DNA of 7,779 bases, taken from NCBI GenBank assembly GCA_905480565.1, contig CAJQQW010000186.1:1-7779 (forward strand), read 5' to 3'. Position numbers and translations under genes: made by a program. The notes beneath the pieces are model-generated. The model was not told the origin of the DNA. It ran no database searches and saw nothing but the letters and a program-made list of their open reading frames with translations. The number at the start of each line of letters is the position of its first letter. The stretch's first letter is position 1. Below are positions 7,512 to 7,779 of this stretch, in pieces. The stretch comes from an uncultured Halioglobus sp. (lineage in GTDB: Bacteria; Pseudomonadota; Gammaproteobacteria; Pseudomonadales; Halieaceae).

Positions 7512-7519
7512 CTCCTTTT
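7512..7519 (-). promoter_or_regulatory. Shine-Dalgarno site of the exported-protein gene
   Basis: Read on the minus strand this is AAAAGGAG, a strong ribosome binding site 7 bases before ATG 7504. It favours that ATG over the immediately preceding in-frame TTG. Confidence 0.75.
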
Positions 7520-7580
7520 CATTCATTGGCAGGCATTAGCGCCTGATCGCTTCGAGTGAATACGATTGTGTAAGGTACGC

Positions 7581-7612
7581 CCGTCAGGGGCCACACTGCA
7601 AGCCCCCGACGG
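7581..7612 (-). terminator. Stem-loop downstream of the LysM gene (terminator-like, no U-run)
   Basis: The arms CCGTCAGGGG (7581-7590) and CCCCCGACGG (7603-7612) enclose a 12-base loop. In minus-strand RNA all ten positions pair, with one G-U wobble; in plus-strand RNA the same position is an A-C mismatch. This suggests the structure matters in the minus-strand transcript, starting 13 bases after the LysM stop codon. No run of U follows the stem (GCGUACC instead), so it is not a classical intrinsic terminator. It may be a 3'-end stabiliser or processing element, or assist Rho-dependent ending. Confidence 0.45.
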
Positions 7613-7625
7613 ACAGCTTCTGGGC

Positions 7626-7779
7626 CTAGCCGCCGCCCAGGTAGAGAGTGAGTTTCTGTCCGGGCTGAAGGTAATCTTCCGGATCCAGTTTGTTCCAGGC
7701 AATAATATTGCCAACGGATACTCGAAAACGGTTCGCGATCAGGTAGAGGGAGTCGCCGGCCCGTACCAAATAACCTTGC
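7626..7779 (-). CDS. C-terminal LysM domain of a cell-wall protein (partial)
   Basis: Only the last 50 residues are in the window; the gene continues past the right edge and ends at TAG (7628-7626). The segment reads QGYLVRAGDSLYLIANRF, then a middle with IIAWNKLDPED, then YLQPGQKLTLYL and GGG at the very end. This is a complete LysM fold: the Y-x-V-x-x-G-D-S-L-x-x-I-A start, the N-x-L turn and the L-x-P-G-Q-x-L end. LysM domains bind the glycan strands of peptidoglycan, so the protein should act in the periplasm or cell envelope. A membrane-bound lytic transglycosylase of the MltD type commonly ends with such domains and is the likeliest host, but amidases and other LysM proteins cannot be excluded because the catalytic part lies outside the window. 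The domain call is firm; the enzyme class is a guess. Confidence 0.88.
   Translation of the reverse strand, partial: QGYLVRAGDSLYLIANRFRVSVGNIIAWNKLDPEDYLQPGQKLTLYLGGG

Larger units (their letters stand above)
7505..7625 (-). other. Intergenic region between the LysM gene and the exported-protein gene
   Basis: These 121 bases contain the stem-loop at 7581-7612, a small 5-base-pair inverted repeat (CAGGC at 7530-7534 with GCCTG at 7541-7545, 6-base loop) in the likely leader of the downstream gene, and the Shine-Dalgarno site at 7512-7519. I looked for a sigma-70 promoter on the minus strand. The best pairing (TTGCAG with TACCTT, 18 bases apart) matches the -10 consensus at only three positions, so I do not call a promoter. 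Confidence 0.5.

Overview
The window (about 57% G+C by eye) looks like chromosomal DNA of a gammaproteobacterium, possibly a marine lineage. That placement is an inference from the gene families: a proteobacterial AddB-like 'probable DNA repair protein', a UvrD-type helicase-nuclease partner, a CobB-type sirtuin and a LysM cell-wall protein. Nothing in the window looks mobile, phage-derived or CRISPR-related.

Left part, + strand (1 to 6857). A possible C-terminal tail of an upstream gene (1-135) overlaps the start of a tightly packed three-gene block. The first gene (116-2791) is an AddB-like protein with a PD-(D/E)XK nuclease domain and a probable iron-sulfur cysteine set, but no ATP-binding P-loop where a helicase would have one. 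The second (2788-6141) is an AddA/RecB-like protein with a complete set of superfamily 1 helicase motifs and its own C-terminal nuclease. Together they should form a two-nuclease, single-motor helicase-nuclease that processes double-strand DNA ends for recombination. The third gene (6138-6857) is a class III sirtuin (NAD-dependent lysine deacylase). Both junctions are 4-base stop/start overlaps, so the three genes are probably translationally coupled. Two of the three genes appear to use TTG starts.

Right part, - strand (6869 to 7779). A secreted protein of unknown function (6869-7504) converges on the sirtuin gene, with only 11 bases between stop codons. Its mature part appears to be two copies of one small beta-rich domain joined by an acidic linker. 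Upstream of it, and also on the - strand, lies the last 50 codons of a protein ending in a LysM peptidoglycan-binding domain (7626-7779, cut by the window edge). A strong stem-loop (7581-7612) lies between these two genes.

Most of the window is ordinary housekeeping DNA. The points most worth following are the coupling of a sirtuin to a DNA-end-processing helicase-nuclease, and the uncharacterised duplicated-domain exported protein. I see no clear evidence for a wholly new system.
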